Origin: JAWLGJ01 sp041685145
GTDB taxonomy: Bacteria > Pseudomonadota > Alphaproteobacteria > Rhodospirillales > Magnetospirillaceae
Length of the DNA stretch: 25,863 nucleotides
Assembly (NCBI GenBank): GCA_041685145.1
Contig: JAWLGJ010000041.1
Span: 1 to 25,863 of the forward strand
Direction of reading: 5' to 3'
The position numbers and the translations under genes were made by a program. The notes beneath the pieces are model-generated. The model was not told where the DNA came from, ran no database searches, and worked only from the letters and a program-made list of their open reading frames with translations. Of the stretch, positions 1 to 6,963 are shown piece by piece. Within the stretch, counting starts at the first letter, position 1. Each line of letters begins with the position of its first letter.

Positions 1-1
1 G

Positions 2-94
2 GTCGTCGAGGGCAAGGGCTTTCGGGTGCTGGGCCGGGTGCCGCGCGCCGAGCCGCGGGGCTGTTCCGACGTCCATGCCGGGGCGGCGGCATGA
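2..94 (+). CDS. LuxE-like acyl-protein synthetase, C-terminal fragment
   Basis: Partial gene entering from the left edge; only the last 30 codons are present, ending in TGA. The readable tail contains VLGRVPRAEPRGCSD, which resembles the C-terminal 'LGR...E.RGC' segment of LuxE/PaaK-like acyl-protein synthetases (adenylate-forming enzymes that activate a fatty or short acyl group). The identification is strengthened by the next gene, a LuxC-type acyl-CoA reductase, whose ATG overlaps this stop (ATGA). LuxE and LuxC homologues commonly travel together. The fragment is too short to judge integrity or substrate. Confidence 0.6.
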   Translation, partial: VVEGKGFRVLGRVPRAEPRGCSDVHAGAAA

Positions 95-1305
95 TCGTTG
101 CCCTGCGCGCCCCCGAGGCCGCCGCGACGCTCAGCGAGCGGGTGCGGGCGGCCGGCACCCTGCCGCCTTTCGCCGACGAGGCCGTGAGCCTGCTGGCGGG
201 GCTGTCGCGGCGGCTGCTGGCCGATGCCGAGGCGCGCCGCCACCCCGCCCTGCAGGCGCTGGGTTATTGGCTGCGGCCGGCGGCCCTGGCCAGGCTGCGC
301 GCCGACTTCGCCCGCCGCGCCCCGGCGGGCCACGTCGCGGCAGCGCGCGGGCTGGCGCTGCATTTCCCGCCCGCCAATGTGCCCACCATGCCGGTCTATT
401 CCTGGGTGCCGGCGCTGCTGGCCGGCAACGCCAACATCCTGCGCCTGTCGCGGCGGCAACCGCCGGCGGCGGCCTGCCTGCTGCGGCTGCTGGAGGCGGC
501 GCTGGCGGCGCCGGAGGCGGCGGCGGTGGCGCGCATGACCGCCTTCGTCGCCTATGATCCCGCCGAGGAGGACATCACCGCGCGGCTGTCGGCGGGCGCC
601 GACCTGCGGCTGGTGTGGGGGGGCGACGACACCGTGCTCCGCGTCCGCGCCGTGCCGATGCCGCCGCACGGCCTAGACCTTGCCTTTCCCGACCGCTTCT
701 CGCTTGCCGTGCTCGATGCCGGCGCCGTGGCGGCCGCGACCGGCGACGAGCGCCAGCGCCTGGCGGAGGCGCTGCACCGCGACCTGTTCACCTTCGACCA
801 GATGGCCTGCTCGTCGCCACGCCTGCTGGTGTGGGTGGGGGCCGCCGACGCCGCCGCGGCCGCCGGCGCCGACCTCCTCGCCCGGGTCGGGGCGCTGGCG
901 GCGGAGGCGCCGCCACCGGACGCCGGCGCGGCGCTCGATCGCCTCACCGCCCTGCACCGCTTGGCGCTGGACATTGAGGCGACGGCGCTGGATCGCTTCG
1001 GGCCGCTGATGGTGCTCGCCGCCCCGGCCGCCACCGCCGGCGCCGCCCGACGCACCGCCTTCGGCGGCGGGCTGCTGGTGGCAACCCGCCTCGACTCCCT
1101 TGACGCCTTGCCGTCGCTGGTGACGCGGCGCGACCAGACGCTGGTGCATTTCGGCCTCGACCCGGCGGCGCTGCGGGCGCTGGCGCCGCGCCTGCCGGGG
1201 GTGGAGCGCGTGGTGCCGGTGGGACGGGCGCTGGACTTCGATGCGGTCTGGGACGGCATCGACCTGTTGTCGGCCTGCGTGCGTTTCGTCAGGATCGAGG
1301 CATGA
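91..1305 (+). CDS. LuxC-like acyl-CoA reductase (aldehyde dehydrogenase superfamily)
   Basis: A 404-residue protein of the LuxC family, which reduces an activated acyl group (acyl-CoA or acyl-enzyme) to an aldehyde with NADPH. The best landmark is FDQMACSSP at residues 235-243, matching the family's 'DQ..CSSP' active-site segment, with Cys240 as the expected acyl-thioester nucleophile. A PPANVPTM segment at 93-100 and a WGGDD segment at 176-180 fit the nucleotide-binding part of the fold. Length is slightly below that of bioluminescent LuxC. The ATG overlaps the stop of the upstream LuxE-like gene and its own stop overlaps the next start (ATGA), so the three genes form a tight operon. No luxAB is visible, so bioluminescence is not implied. 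In this setting the pair more plausibly makes or transfers an acyl or aldehyde group for a surface glycan, which is inference. Confidence 0.8.
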   Translation: MIVALRAPEAAATLSERVRAAGTLPPFADEAVSLLAGLSRRLLADAEARRHPALQALGYWLRPAALARLRADFARRAPAGHVAAARGLALHFPPANVPTMPVYSWVPALLAGNANILRLSRRQPPAAACLLRLLEAALAAPEAAAVARMTAFVAYDPAEEDITARLSAGADLRLVWGGDDTVLRVRAVPMPPHGLDLAFPDRFSLAVLDAGAVAAATGDERQRLAEALHRDLFTFDQMACSSPRLLVWVGAADAAAAAGADLLARVGALAAEAPPPDAGAALDRLTALHRLALDIEATALDRFGPLMVLAAPAATAGAARRTAFGGGLLVATRLDSLDALPSLVTRRDQTLVHFGLDPAALRALAPRLPGVERVVPVGRALDFDAVWDGIDLLSACVRFVRIEA

Positions 1306-1952
1306 GCGCCCCCAACCTTTACATCGCCGGCGCCGGCGGCTTCGGCCGCGAGGTCGCCGCCTACGCCCGGGAATGCCTCGCCGCCGGGCGCCTGCCGGGA
1401 CGGCTGGGCGGCTTCCTGGACGACACCGGCGCCGACCCGGCGGCGTTCGGCTGCGATGTGCCGGTGGCCGGCACGATCCTGGATTTCGCCCCGAACCCCG
1501 GCGACATGGTGGTGATCGCCGTCGGCGAGCCCGACGGCCGCGCCCAGGTGGCACGGCGGCTGGCGGCGCGCGGAACGCGCTTCGCGACCCTGGTGCATCC
1601 CCTGGCCTATGTCGCCGCCGACGCCTCCGTCGCGGAAGGATGCATCATCGCCCCGTTCGCCACCGTTGCGCCGCACGCCGTGCTGGGGCCGCACGTCCTG
1701 GTCAACACCCATGCCGGCATCGGCCACGACGCGCGCCTGGGCGCCGCCTGCGTCGTGTCGCCGCACGCCGTCATCAACGGCTGGGTGGAGGCGGACGAGG
1801 AGGTTTTCGTGGGCTCGGGCGCCGTGGTCACCTCGCGGCTGCGGCTGGGCCGGCGCAGCCAGGTGGCGGCGGGGGCGGTGGTCTATGCCGACGTGCCGCC
1901 CGAGGCGACGGCCCAGGGCGACCCCGCCCGCGCCCGGCACCTGCCGCGCTGA
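1302..1952 (+). CDS. NeuD/PglD-family sugar O-/N-acyltransferase
   Basis: A 216-residue protein with the two-part build of NeuD/PglD acyltransferases. An N-terminal Rossmann-like sugar-binding half begins LYIAGAGGFGREVAAYA (residues 6-22). A C-terminal left-handed beta-helix (about 100-200) shows hexapeptide-type repeats (VAADASVAEGCIIAPFATV and following). His142-Asp143 in the AGIGHDARLG segment sits where family members carry the catalytic His. These enzymes acetylate or acylate amino-sugars, usually on nucleotide-sugar substrates such as UDP-4-amino sugars or their dTDP counterparts, in the cytoplasm. It overlaps the LuxC-like gene by 4 bp and converges on rmlA with a 7-bp gap. Co-location with LuxE/LuxC homologues and rmlAB suggests an acylated deoxy-amino sugar product. 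The exact sugar is not determinable. Confidence 0.8.
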   Translation: MSAPNLYIAGAGGFGREVAAYARECLAAGRLPGRLGGFLDDTGADPAAFGCDVPVAGTILDFAPNPGDMVVIAVGEPDGRAQVARRLAARGTRFATLVHPLAYVAADASVAEGCIIAPFATVAPHAVLGPHVLVNTHAGIGHDARLGAACVVSPHAVINGWVEADEEVFVGSGAVVTSRLRLGRRSQVAAGAVVYADVPPEATAQGDPARARHLPR

Positions 1953-1959
1953 AGGAGAC

Positions 1960-2850
1960 TCAGGCGGGTGGCTCGCCGTCCTCGGCCGCCACCTGCCGCA
2001 GATGGGCGGCATAGGCGGTGTCGCCCAGCCCGGCGGCCAGGCGCTCCAGCCGCGCGCGGTCGATGAAGCTCATGCGGAAAGCGACTTCTTCGAGGCTGGC
2101 GATCTGCAACCCCTGGCGATGCTGGACGGTGCGCACGAACTCGGCCGCCTGCAACAGGCCCTCGTGGGTGCCGGTATCCAGCCAGGCGACACCGCGCCCC
2201 AGCCGTTCGACGTGCAGCGCGCCCCGTTCCAGGTAGTGGACGTTGAGGTCGGTGATTTCCAACTCGCCGCGCGCCGACGGCCGCAGCGCCGCCGCCGCCT
2301 CCACGACCTCGGGGCCATAGAAGTAAAGCCCCGTCACCGCCCAGCGCGACGGTGGGGTGCGGGGTTTTTCGACAATGCTCACCGGCCGGTTCTCGCCGTC
2401 GAAGGCGACGACGCCGTAGCGCTCGGGGTCCAAGACCCGGTAGGCGAATGCCGTCGCCCGCGGCCGCGCCGCCGCCGCCTGCAACACCCCCGCGAGGCCG
2501 TGCCCGTAGAAGATGTTGTCGCCGAGGACCAGGGCCACCCGCGAGTCGCCGATGAAGTCGCGCCCGATCAGGAAGGCCTGGGCGATGCCCTCCGGCCGCG
2601 GCTGCACCGCATAAGACAGCCGCAGCCCCCATTGGCTACCGTCGCCCAACAGCCGTTCGAAGGCGTCGCGGTCATGGGGGGTTGTGACGACCAGAATGTC
2701 GCGGATGCCCGCCAGCATGAGGATGCTGAGTGGGAAATAAACCATCGGCTTGTCATAGACGGGCAGCAGATGCTTCGACACCGCGCGAGTCACCGGATAG
2801 AGGCGCGTGCCCGTGCCCCCCGCCAGGACGATGCCCTTGACGCCGCTCAT
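1960..2850 (-). CDS. rmlA: Glucose-1-phosphate thymidylyltransferase
   Basis: A 296-residue enzyme that joins glucose-1-phosphate and dTTP to give dTDP-glucose, first step of dTDP-deoxysugar synthesis. The nucleotide-binding signature GIVLAGGTGTRLYP is at residues 6-19, followed by KPMVYFPLS at 34-42. LGDNIFYGHG near residues 109-118 carries the metal-binding Asp111. EKPRTPPSRWAVTGLYFYG further on is also typical. Length matches the family. The start is chosen at the ATG giving MSGVKGIVLAGG; a longer upstream reading is only read-through of rmlB in another frame. The ATG overlaps the rmlB stop by 4 bp, so the two genes are translationally coupled. No rmlC or rmlD follows, because the next genes converge from the other strand. 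Confidence 0.95.
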   Translation of the reverse strand: MSGVKGIVLAGGTGTRLYPVTRAVSKHLLPVYDKPMVYFPLSILMLAGIRDILVVTTPHDRDAFERLLGDGSQWGLRLSYAVQPRPEGIAQAFLIGRDFIGDSRVALVLGDNIFYGHGLAGVLQAAAARPRATAFAYRVLDPERYGVVAFDGENRPVSIVEKPRTPPSRWAVTGLYFYGPEVVEAAAALRPSARGELEITDLNVHYLERGALHVERLGRGVAWLDTGTHEGLLQAAEFVRTVQHRQGLQIASLEEVAFRMSFIDRARLERLAAGLGDTAYAAHLRQVAAEDGEPPA

Positions 2851-3905
2851 GCCGCCCCCAGGCCCAGCCGTTCGCCCCGGTAGGTGCCGTCCTGGATGCG
2901 CCGCCACCAGGCGCGGTTGTCCAGGTACCAATCGACGGTGCGCGCCAGGCCGCTGGCGAAGGATTCGCGCGGGCGCCATCCCAGCTCGGCGGCGATGCGC
3001 CGGGCGTCGACGGCATAGCGCCGGTCATGCCCCGGCCGATCGGCGACGAAGGTAATGAGGCTGTCGTGGCGGCCGCCGCCGGGGCGGGGGGCGCGCTCGT
3101 CGAGCAGGCGGCAGATGGCGCGCACGACATCGAGATTGGACATCTCGCGGCCACCGCCGACGAGATAGGTGCGGCCGGGGGCCCCCTCCTCCAGCACCAG
3201 ATGCAGGGCGCGGGCGTGATCGTCGACATACAGCCAGTCGCGGACGTTGTCGCCGGTGCCGTAGACGGGCATCGGCGCGCCCGCCAGACCCTTTAGGATC
3301 ATCAGCGGAATCAGCTTTTCGGGAAACTGGCAGGGGCCGTAATTGTTGGTGCTGTTGGTGACGATGACCGGCAGCCCATAGGTGGCGTGCCACGCGCGGG
3401 CCAGGTGATCGGCGCTGGCCTTCGAGGCCGCATAGGGCGAGGTTGGGCGATAGGGGGAGTCCTCGTCGAAGCGGCCTTCGGCGCCCAGCGCGCCGAAGAC
3501 TTCATCGGTGGAGACGTGAACGAAGCGGAAGGCGCGCCGCCGACCCGGCGACAGCTCCGCCCAGTGCCGGCGCGCCGCCTCCAGCAGCATCGAGGTGCCG
3601 GTGACGTTGGTCTCGATGAACGGCGCCGGCCCGTCGATGGAACGGTCGACATGCGACTCCGCCGCCAGATGGATGACGGCGTCGGGATCGTGGCGGCCGA
3701 AGACGGCGTGCAGGGCGGCGGCATCGCGAATATCGACCCGCTCCAGCACATGACGCGGGTGGCCCGCCACCTCGGCCAGGTTGTCCAGATTGGCGGCGTA
3801 GGTCAAAGCGTCCACCGTCACCACGCGGTGGTGGCTGTGCGCGATGAGGTGGCGCACCAGGGCCGATCCGATGAAGCCGGCGCCGCCCGTGACGATGACG
3901 ACCAT
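2847..3905 (-). CDS. rmlB: dTDP-glucose 4,6-dehydratase
   Basis: A 352-residue short-chain dehydrogenase-type enzyme that converts dTDP-glucose to dTDP-4-keto-6-deoxyglucose. The NAD-binding GGAGFIGS is at residues 7-14. The catalytic STDEVFG stretch (about 132-138) supplies the Thr/Asp/Glu set typical of RmlB, and YAASK gives Tyr158 and Lys162. NNYGPCQFPEKLIPLMI follows, a strong RmlB signature. It is the first gene of a two-gene rmlB-rmlA unit reading leftward, with a purine-rich AAGGGA segment just before the ATG. It is divergent from the methyltransferase gene across 172 bp. Absence of rmlC and rmlD beside it means the keto-sugar may feed dTDP-rhamnose genes elsewhere or an aminotransferase branch. 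Confidence 0.96.
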   Translation of the reverse strand: MVVIVTGGAGFIGSALVRHLIAHSHHRVVTVDALTYAANLDNLAEVAGHPRHVLERVDIRDAAALHAVFGRHDPDAVIHLAAESHVDRSIDGPAPFIETNVTGTSMLLEAARRHWAELSPGRRRAFRFVHVSTDEVFGALGAEGRFDEDSPYRPTSPYAASKASADHLARAWHATYGLPVIVTNSTNNYGPCQFPEKLIPLMILKGLAGAPMPVYGTGDNVRDWLYVDDHARALHLVLEEGAPGRTYLVGGGREMSNLDVVRAICRLLDERAPRPGGGRHDSLITFVADRPGHDRRYAVDARRIAAELGWRPRESFASGLARTVDWYLDNRAWWRRIQDGTYRGERLGLGAA

Positions 3906-4077
3906 GCCGTCCCTTTCCCCCTTGGTCCAGCGACGATCGTAGTCGTCCCTCCCGGCAGCGCCAAGCCTTTGCGCATGGTCCTAGGCGTTCCGCCGCGATT
4001 GAAGGCCGGCGGCGCCGGATCATGTTCGGGTCAGGGGCGGCGTTGCCGCCCTGCCCCCAGGCCCGGACGGAACCACG
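3906..4077. other. Divergent intergenic region with a GC hairpin
   Basis: This 172-bp gap separates the divergent rmlB and methyltransferase starts, so it should contain promoters for both directions. I could not pick out a convincing -35/-10 pair or -24/-12 element. A perfect 7-bp inverted repeat (GGGCGGC, GTT loop, GCCGCCC) lies at 4035-4051, in the likely leader of the methyltransferase gene. It has no T-run and is more likely a leader structure or chance in very GC-rich DNA than a terminator. Confidence 0.4.
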
Positions 4078-4698
4078 ATGACCGCCAGCGTCGCCCAAGA
4101 CCGCCCCCGGCTGCGCCCCCGCCGCATCCAGTGCACACGCTACGAAATGCGGCGCCTGCGGCTGATCGCCGCGCAGGTGGTGGGGCGCCGCGTGCTGGAC
4201 ATCGGTCACGCGCAGCTGGCGAACCCGTATCTCGCCGCCCCCCACCGGGTGGGCTTCGACATGAACGCCGCCCCTGGACCGGCACCCGCCTATGAGGAGG
4301 AAATCCTTGGCGACGTGGCCGAGATCGACCGCATCCTCAACGGCCGCCTGTTCGACACCGTCATCGCCGCCGAATTCATCGAGCACGTCGAGAACCCATA
4401 CGGATTCCTGCGCCGCGTGCGCAATGTCCTGGCCCCCGACGGCCGCCTGATCCTGAGCACGCCCAATCCCCTCGGCTTTCCGGTCGCGCTGTTCGAGGCC
4501 CTGCAGGTCAAGTCGTTCTTCTATACCGAGGACCATCTCTACTACCTGCTGCCGCGCTGGGTGGACCGGTTGTTGGAACGCTGCGGCTTTCGTGTGGAGG
4601 GCCACATTCCGGTGGGGCTGTGGACGCCCTTCGGCGGCGTGCCGCTGTGCCCCGAGATCCTCAGCTATCAGATCATCTACACCGCACGCAGAGACTGA
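4078..4698 (+). CDS. Class I SAM-dependent methyltransferase
   Basis: A 206-residue protein with the order of motifs of small-molecule class I methyltransferases (Methyltransf_11/23 type). It shows VLDIGHAQLANPY at about residues 40-52 (motif I position), FDTVIAAEFIEHVENPYGFLRRV at about 91-113 (motif IV plus the helix after it) and GRLILSTPNP at about 121-130. Motif I lacks the usual DxGxGxG glycines (DIGHAQL), while the later motifs are well kept. The substrate is unknown; it lies beside rmlAB and a UPF0104 membrane protein, which suggests a sugar, lipid or glycan substrate. The chosen ATG follows a GGACGGAAC stretch; an internal Met at residue 24 is an alternative start. The next gene begins 10 bp after the stop. 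Confidence 0.8.
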   Translation: MTASVAQDRPRLRPRRIQCTRYEMRRLRLIAAQVVGRRVLDIGHAQLANPYLAAPHRVGFDMNAAPGPAPAYEEEILGDVAEIDRILNGRLFDTVIAAEFIEHVENPYGFLRRVRNVLAPDGRLILSTPNPLGFPVALFEALQVKSFFYTEDHLYYLLPRWVDRLLERCGFRVEGHIPVGLWTPFGGVPLCPEILSYQIIYTARRD

Positions 4699-4708
4699 GG
4701 GCCCGACG

Positions 4709-5584
4709 GTGGACGGCGACACGCTGTTGGACGGACCGGCCCGGCGGGGGCTCGCGCGCCTGGGGGCCTGGGGCCGGCGGCACCGCGCCCTTCTGCTGCC
4801 GGCCGCGGCGGCGGCCTTCGTCGCCGGCATGGTCGCCTCGGTGCACAATCTGCGGCTGACGCCCGGGGATCTGGCGCTGGTGCCGCTGGCGTTGATGGCC
4901 GCCGCCGCGCCGCTGTCGGTGCTCCTCAACGCCCTGGAACTGCGCCTCTGCGCCCGCGCCGTGGGCCGGGGGCTCGCCCTCGGCCCGGCGGTGACGGTGA
5001 CTGCCACCGCGACGGTCGCCAATCTGCTGCCCGTGCCGGCCAGCGTCGCCATCCGCGCCGGCGCCCTGGTGGCGGCCGGCGCCGGGGTGGCCGCCACCGG
5101 GCGCGTCATCCTGCTGGCCGGGGTGCTGTGGCTGGCGATGGCCGCCGCTGTCAGCGGCTTGGCCTTCGCCCCCCACCATGCGGCCGGGCTGGCGGTCGCC
5201 GCCGCCGCCGCCGCCGTCGCCGCGCTTCTGGCGCTAGACATCCGCCGCCGCTCGGACGTCGCCACGGCGCTGGGATTCGTGGCGGTGCGCGCCGGCCTGC
5301 TGGCGGCGCTGGTGGTGCGCCTGTGGCTGAGCTTCATGGCCATCGGGGCGGCCGCCGCCCTCGCCGATGTCGCCTTTTACGCCGTCGCCGGAACGGCCGG
5401 AACCGTGGTGACGGTGGTGCCGGCGGGGCTGGGCGTCAGCGAGGGCATCGCCGCGCTGATGGCGCGGACGGCGGGCGCGGCACCGGCGGCGGCCTTCCTG
5501 GCGTTGGGTCTCAACCGCGTGGTGGGCCTGCTGGTCTGCGCCGGCATCGCGGCCCTGCCGCTGTGGCGAAGCCCCGGGCCCTAG
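4709..5584 (+). CDS. UPF0104 / LPG-synthase-TM-type integral membrane protein
   Basis: A 291-residue, strongly hydrophobic protein with about seven or eight likely membrane segments. Its best landmark is VTVVPAGLGVSEGIAALMAR near residues 228-247, matching the 'P(G/A)GLGv.EG' signature of the UPF0104/AglD-like family (transmembrane part related to MprF). Known relatives act in lipid or polyisoprenoid-linked glycan metabolism as membrane partners of glycosyltransferases; many are uncharacterised. I chose a GTG start at 4709, which has GAGGG 8 bp upstream and avoids overlapping the methyltransferase; longer readings run through that gene in another frame. Its TAG shares a CTAG tetranucleotide with the stop of the convergent response-regulator gene. 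Confidence 0.75.
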   Translation: MDGDTLLDGPARRGLARLGAWGRRHRALLLPAAAAAFVAGMVASVHNLRLTPGDLALVPLALMAAAAPLSVLLNALELRLCARAVGRGLALGPAVTVTATATVANLLPVPASVAIRAGALVAAGAGVAATGRVILLAGVLWLAMAAAVSGLAFAPHHAAGLAVAAAAAAVAALLALDIRRRSDVATALGFVAVRAGLLAALVVRLWLSFMAIGAAAALADVAFYAVAGTAGTVVTVVPAGLGVSEGIAALMARTAGAAPAAAFLALGLNRVVGLLVCAGIAALPLWRSPGP

Positions 5585-6963
5585 GACGGGCGGTTGATGC
5601 CGTAGCGGCGCATCTTCTCCCACAGGTTCTTGCGCGAGATGCCCAGGGCGCTGGCGGCACGGCCGATGGTCCAGTCCGACTGTTCCAGCACCCGGCGGAT
5701 GGTTTCCTGCTCGGCCTCGGCCACGGCGGCGCGCAACGACGCCGCCGCCCCCGACTCGTCCTCGGCATCGGCGGCATCCAGGGGCAGCAGGTCGTGGCGC
5801 TCGATGCGGTAGCCGTCGCACAGGGCCACCGCCCGCTCCAGCAGGTTGCGCAACTCACGCACATTGCCGGGAAAGGTTTGCGCCAGGAGCTCGCGCTCGG
5901 CCTCGGGCGAGAGGCCGTCGAGGCGTTTGCCCATCGCGTGGGCGAACTCGGTCACGAACCGCCGCGCCAGGTCGAGGATGTCGGCCGGCCGCTGGCGCAG
6001 CGGCGGCACTTCGACGCGGATGACGTTCAGCCGCCAATACAGGTCGGCGCGAAACGCGCCGCGGTCGATCGCCGGCTGCAATTCGACCTGGGTGGCGGCG
6101 ATGATGCGCACGTCCAGGGGCACCGGCTCGCCGCCGCCGACGCGCTCGACCACGCGCTCCTGAAGCACCCGCAGCAGCTTCACCTGCACCTGGGGCGGAA
6201 TCTCGGCGATCTCGTCCAGCAGGATGGTGCCGCCCTGGGCCTGTTCGAAGCGGCCAACGCGCTGGCGTTCGGCACCGGTAAAGGCGCCCTTCTCGTGGCC
6301 GAACAGTTCGCTTTCCACCAGATCGAACGGGATGGCGGCGCAGTTGACCTTGACGAAGGGCTTGTCGGCGCGGCGGCTGTTGGCGTGGACGAGGTTGGCG
6401 ACGACCTCCTTGCCCACCCCCGATTCACCGGTGATCAGCACCGAGCTTTCCAGCGGCGCCACCCGCGCCACCAGGCGCTCGACGCGGCGCATCGCCGGGC
6501 TCTTGCCGAGCACGCCGTCGCCGGCGCGGAAGTGCTCGCCATCGGCGACCAGCGTCGCCAGCCGCTCCTCCTCCAGATGCGCCAGGGCGCGGCGGACCAC
6601 GTCGATGAAGTCGTCGAGGTCGAACGGCTTGGTCAGGTAGTCGAGGGCGCCGGCCTTGATGAGCTGCACGGCGTCGGGCACGGCGCCATAGGCGGTCATG
6701 ACGATCACCGGCACGCCGGGATGGGCGGCCGAGACTTCCTCGAAAAGCTGATGGCCGCTGCCGTCGGGGAGGCGGACGTCGGTGACGACCAGGCTGACGT
6801 CACCGCCGGTCAGGCGCCGGCGCGCCTCGGCCAGGGAGGCGGCGCTGACGGCGCGGATGTCCTCCAGCCGCAGGCGGTCCTCCAGCGAGAACCGCATGAT
6901 GTCGTCGTCCTCGACCAGGAGAACCACCGGCGGGGAGAGCGCGGCCTCGGTGCCCACGGTCAT
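5581..6963 (-). CDS. Sigma-54-dependent response regulator (NtrC/AioR type)
   Basis: A 460-residue three-domain activator. The receiver domain (about 12-130) has the acidic cluster E18/D19/D20, the phospho-acceptor Asp62 in VVTDVRLPDG and Lys112 in TKPF. The AAA+ sigma-54 domain (about 150-390) has Walker A GESGVGKE (179-186), the sigma-54-contacting GAFTGA loop (226-231) and Walker B GTILLDE (245-251). A Fis-type helix-turn-helix closes the protein (about 418-458). It is the last gene of the minus-strand unit, and its ATG overlaps the kinase stop by 4 bp. The intact GAFTGA loop means it should open sigma-54 promoters. The -24/-12 promoter and paired inverted repeats upstream of the dodecaheme gene are the obvious local target. 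The start at MTVGTEA avoids reading back through the kinase. Confidence 0.93.
   Translation of the reverse strand: MTVGTEAALSPPVVLLVEDDDIMRFSLEDRLRLEDIRAVSAASLAEARRRLTGGDVSLVVTDVRLPDGSGHQLFEEVSAAHPGVPVIVMTAYGAVPDAVQLIKAGALDYLTKPFDLDDFIDVVRRALAHLEEERLATLVADGEHFRAGDGVLGKSPAMRRVERLVARVAPLESSVLITGESGVGKEVVANLVHANSRRADKPFVKVNCAAIPFDLVESELFGHEKGAFTGAERQRVGRFEQAQGGTILLDEIAEIPPQVQVKLLRVLQERVVERVGGGEPVPLDVRIIAATQVELQPAIDRGAFRADLYWRLNVIRVEVPPLRQRPADILDLARRFVTEFAHAMGKRLDGLSPEAERELLAQTFPGNVRELRNLLERAVALCDGYRIERHDLLPLDAADAEDESGAAASLRAAVAEAEQETIRRVLEQSDWTIGRAASALGISRKNLWEKMRRYGINRPS

Noticed and set aside
91..1305. Bioluminescence (lux) locus
   Set aside because: LuxE- and LuxC-like genes are present but no luciferase luxA or luxB or luxD is seen. 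The neighbours are sugar-nucleotide genes, so a glycan role is more likely.
3502..5343. 613-codon minus-strand frame running from rmlB across the methyltransferase and membrane-protein genes
   Set aside because: It crosses three recognised genes out of frame; composition is low complexity.
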